14,862 nucleotides of DNA from Dehalococcoidia bacterium. Its GTDB lineage: Bacteria > Chloroflexota > Dehalococcoidia > Dehalococcoidales > BS750m-G39. The notes under the pieces are model-generated. The model saw nothing but the letters and a program-made list of their open reading frames with translations. It ran no database searches and was not told where the DNA came from. Shown here piece after piece: positions 13,541 to 14,862 of this stretch (positions within the stretch are counted from its first letter, which is position 1; each line of letters opens with the position of its first letter). The DNA lies in NCBI GenBank assembly GCA_004375675.1, contig SOKR01000116.1:1-14862 (forward strand), read 5' to 3'. A program made the position numbers and the translations under genes.

Positions 13541-14353
13541 ATGCCTCTTTATATTGTGGCGACCCCGATTGGCAATCTGGAAGATATCTCCCTGCGTGCC
13601 CTGCGGACTCTGCGTGAGGTGAAGCTTATCGCTGCTGAAGATACCCGCCGCACCAGGCAACTGCTGGCGAGCTATGACATCAAGACACCGACCACCAGCT
13701 ATCATGAGCGCAACAAATTGACCAAGCTGGATTACATCCTGGATTGCTTGAATCAAGGGGACGTGGCGCTGGTTTCGGACGCGGGGATGCCGGGCATATC
13801 CGACCCGGGGCACGAGCTTATCGTCGCCGCCAGCCAGCGGGGCATTCCCATCGTCCCCATTCCCGGCGCCTCGGTGGTGGTTACGGCGCTGGCGGTCTCG
13901 GGGCTGGATACGGGGCAGTTCCGCTACCTGGGCTTTCTGCCGCACAAGGCGAGCGCCCGCAAAAAAATGCTGCAATCCGTTACCAGCGACCCGGCCACCA
14001 TCGTTGTCTTTGAAACTCCGCACCGCTTAACGGCGGCGCTGGGTGATATACTGGAGGTCCTGGGCGATAGAGAAATCGCCGTCTGCCGCGAGCTGACCAA
14101 GCTCCACGAGGAGGTCTTTAGGGGTCGTGTGCAACAAGCCATAGAGCACTTCGCCGAGCCGAGGGGGGAGTTTACCCTGGTCATCGCGGGACAAAAAGAA
14201 GTGGAGAAGCCGCAGTTGACCGAAGCCATCGAAAAACGATTGCAAAAGATGCGGCGGAGTGGGGTGGGGGCGAAAGAGGCGGTGGCTAAGGTCGCCGAGG
14301 AGACGGGACTATCTAAGAAAGAGTTATATCGCGCCTGGCTGAAGTCAGGCTAA
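13541..14353 (+). CDS. rsmI: 16S rRNA (cytidine-1402 2'-O)-methyltransferase
   Basis: SAM-dependent enzyme of the tetrapyrrole methylase (SUMT-like) fold that, in the RsmI family, methylates the ribose of C1402 in the 16S rRNA decoding centre. The 270 residues match the family. Motifs are VATPIGNLEDISLRAL (6-21), AEDTR (32-36), SDAGMPGISDPG (79-90), PGAS (108-111), FETPHRL and CRELTKLHEE. The C-terminal part (about residue 235 on) is the short helical domain with SGVGAKEAVAKVAEETGLSKKELY, usual in this family. It starts the plus-strand run rsmI - zinc-ribbon gene - metG and has its own promoter. The ribosome binding site is weak. Confidence 0.97.
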   Translation: MPLYIVATPIGNLEDISLRALRTLREVKLIAAEDTRRTRQLLASYDIKTPTTSYHERNKLTKLDYILDCLNQGDVALVSDAGMPGISDPGHELIVAASQRGIPIVPIPGASVVVTALAVSGLDTGQFRYLGFLPHKASARKKMLQSVTSDPATIVVFETPHRLTAALGDILEVLGDREIAVCRELTKLHEEVFRGRVQQAIEHFAEPRGEFTLVIAGQKEVEKPQLTEAIEKRLQKMRRSGVGAKEAVAKVAEETGLSKKELYRAWLKSG

Positions 14354-14380
14354 AGATTCGGGTATGGAGGTGAGTTGACA

Positions 14381-14614
14381 ATGCGCCGTGGTTGTACGTC
14401 TTTGGGGAATGTCCAGTGCGATGAGTGCCAGCGCTCGATACCATATCCCGAGCGCTATATGGTTATCGACGATGAGAAAGGCACGGCATCGCGTATCTGT
14501 GTCGATTGCTGTTTGAGCAAGGGCTACGCTCGTTATACCTCGGACAAGGGGCAACAGGTGTTGACCTTTTTCCCGGAGAGGGCCGAGTCTTTACAAGAGA
14601 ATCAGAATGACTGA
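14381..14614 (+). CDS. small zinc-ribbon protein of unknown function
   Basis: A 77-residue cytoplasmic protein. Two CxxC pairs, Cys13/Cys16 (CDEC) and Cys40/Cys43 (CVDCC), 23 residues apart, predict one structural zinc site. The part between (RSIPYPERYMVIDDEKG) is a likely beta hairpin. No family name comes to mind and I assign no function. I chose the ATG at 14381 because GGAGGTGA lies 7 bases upstream; a TTG at 14375 would be too close to it. The 3' end overlaps the metG start by 8 bases (ATGACTGA), so translation of the two is probably coupled. The placement between an rRNA-modifying enzyme and a tRNA synthetase hints at translation, by context only. Confidence 0.85.
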   Translation: MRRGCTSLGNVQCDECQRSIPYPERYMVIDDEKGTASRICVDCCLSKGYARYTSDKGQQVLTFFPERAESLQENQND

Positions 14615-14862
14615 AAAAATCCTGGTTGCCGTTGCCTGGCCCTACGCCAACGGCTCGTTACACCTGGGGCAGATTGCCGGAGCCTACCTGCCCGCCGACA
14701 TCTTCGCCCGCTACCACCGCCTCAAGGGCAACGATGTTTTAATGGTGTCGGGCTCGGACCAGCACGGCACGCCCATCACCATCAAGGCGGAGCAGGAGAA
14801 AAAAAAACCCGGCGAGATTGCCGGCCGCTATCACCGCGAGTTCCTCGAATCCTGGCAGAGGC
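14607..14862 (+). CDS. metG: methionyl-tRNA synthetase, N-terminal part (runs off right edge)
   Basis: The first 85 residues of a class I methionyl-tRNA synthetase, which charges tRNA-Met. It begins MTEKILVAVAWPYANGSLHLG, with the family's PYANG.LHLG signature, PADIFARYHRLKG (29-41) and SGSDQHGTP, where the family usually has a SG.DEHG-like segment. The class I HIGH-type signature reads HLGQ (19-22), with codons CAC CTG GGG CAG. The first His and the Gly are kept; the last His is Gln. The ATG at 14607 overlaps the end of the zinc-ribbon gene by 8 bases and has only a weak AAGAGA upstream, consistent with coupling. The rest, including the KMSKS loop, lies outside the window. Confidence 0.94.
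   Translation, partial: MTEKILVAVAWPYANGSLHLGQIAGAYLPADIFARYHRLKGNDVLMVSGSDQHGTPITIKAEQEKKKPGEIAGRYHREFLESWQR

Noticed and set aside
13387..13617. 76-codon plus-strand frame before rsmI
   Set aside because: Runs through the palindromic repeat, the rsmI promoter and the start of rsmI; no coding character.
14375..14380. TTG start for the zinc-ribbon gene
   Set aside because: It would lie almost against the GGAGGTGA ribosome binding site; the ATG at 14381 has ideal spacing.

Overview
The window is a compact, GC-rich bacterial region. It most resembles Chloroflexota of the Dehalococcoidia branch. That placement is inferred from protein style and gene company (GuaB3-type IMP dehydrogenase, a small Tic20/DUF4870-like membrane protein, aroF inside a trp cluster, a T-box leader), not from a marker gene. 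No tRNA, rRNA, CRISPR array, insertion sequence or phage gene was seen.

Positions 1-9742 (minus strand) hold one uninterrupted gene chain, read right to left: trpE, trpG, trpD, trpC, trpF, aroF (DAHP synthase), aroB, aroQ, aroA, a fused shikimate kinase-shikimate dehydrogenase (aroKE), and aroC, which runs off the left edge. Neighbours overlap by 4 bases (ATGA or GTGA) or lie within 1-5 bases of each other, so this looks like a single translationally coupled operon. Together the proteins take PEP and erythrose-4-phosphate to chorismate, and chorismate to indole-3-glycerol phosphate. trpB and trpA are not between trpF and aroF and must lie elsewhere.

Positions 9743-10098 hold the control region of that operon: a strong sigma70-type promoter (TTGACA, 17 bases, TACACT) followed by a T-box leader. 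The leader has a TGG (Trp) specifier, an AGGGTGGCACCGCG T-box motif and an intrinsic terminator just before trpE. The sequence therefore predicts that uncharged tRNA-Trp controls the whole common aromatic pathway as well as the Trp branch.

Positions 10116-12027 (plus strand) start from a divergent promoter and carry a small three-helix membrane protein, a secreted lipoprotein with an Asn/Gly linker, and an unrecognised alpha/beta protein. A convergent guaB3 gene (12031-13176, minus) ends only 3 bases from the last of these.

Positions 13177-13540 are non-coding, with two divergent promoters, nested G/C-rich inverted repeats and a short palindromic repeat. Positions 13541-14862 (plus) carry rsmI (16S rRNA ribose methyltransferase), a small zinc-ribbon protein and the start of metG, which runs off the right edge with an unusual HLGQ in place of the HIGH-type signature.

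I see no wholly new system. The best leads are the Trp T-box commanding an all-in-one aro-trp operon, the AroK-AroE fusion, the KHNNR variant in TrpD, the HLGQ variant in MetG, and the unassigned protein next to guaB3.
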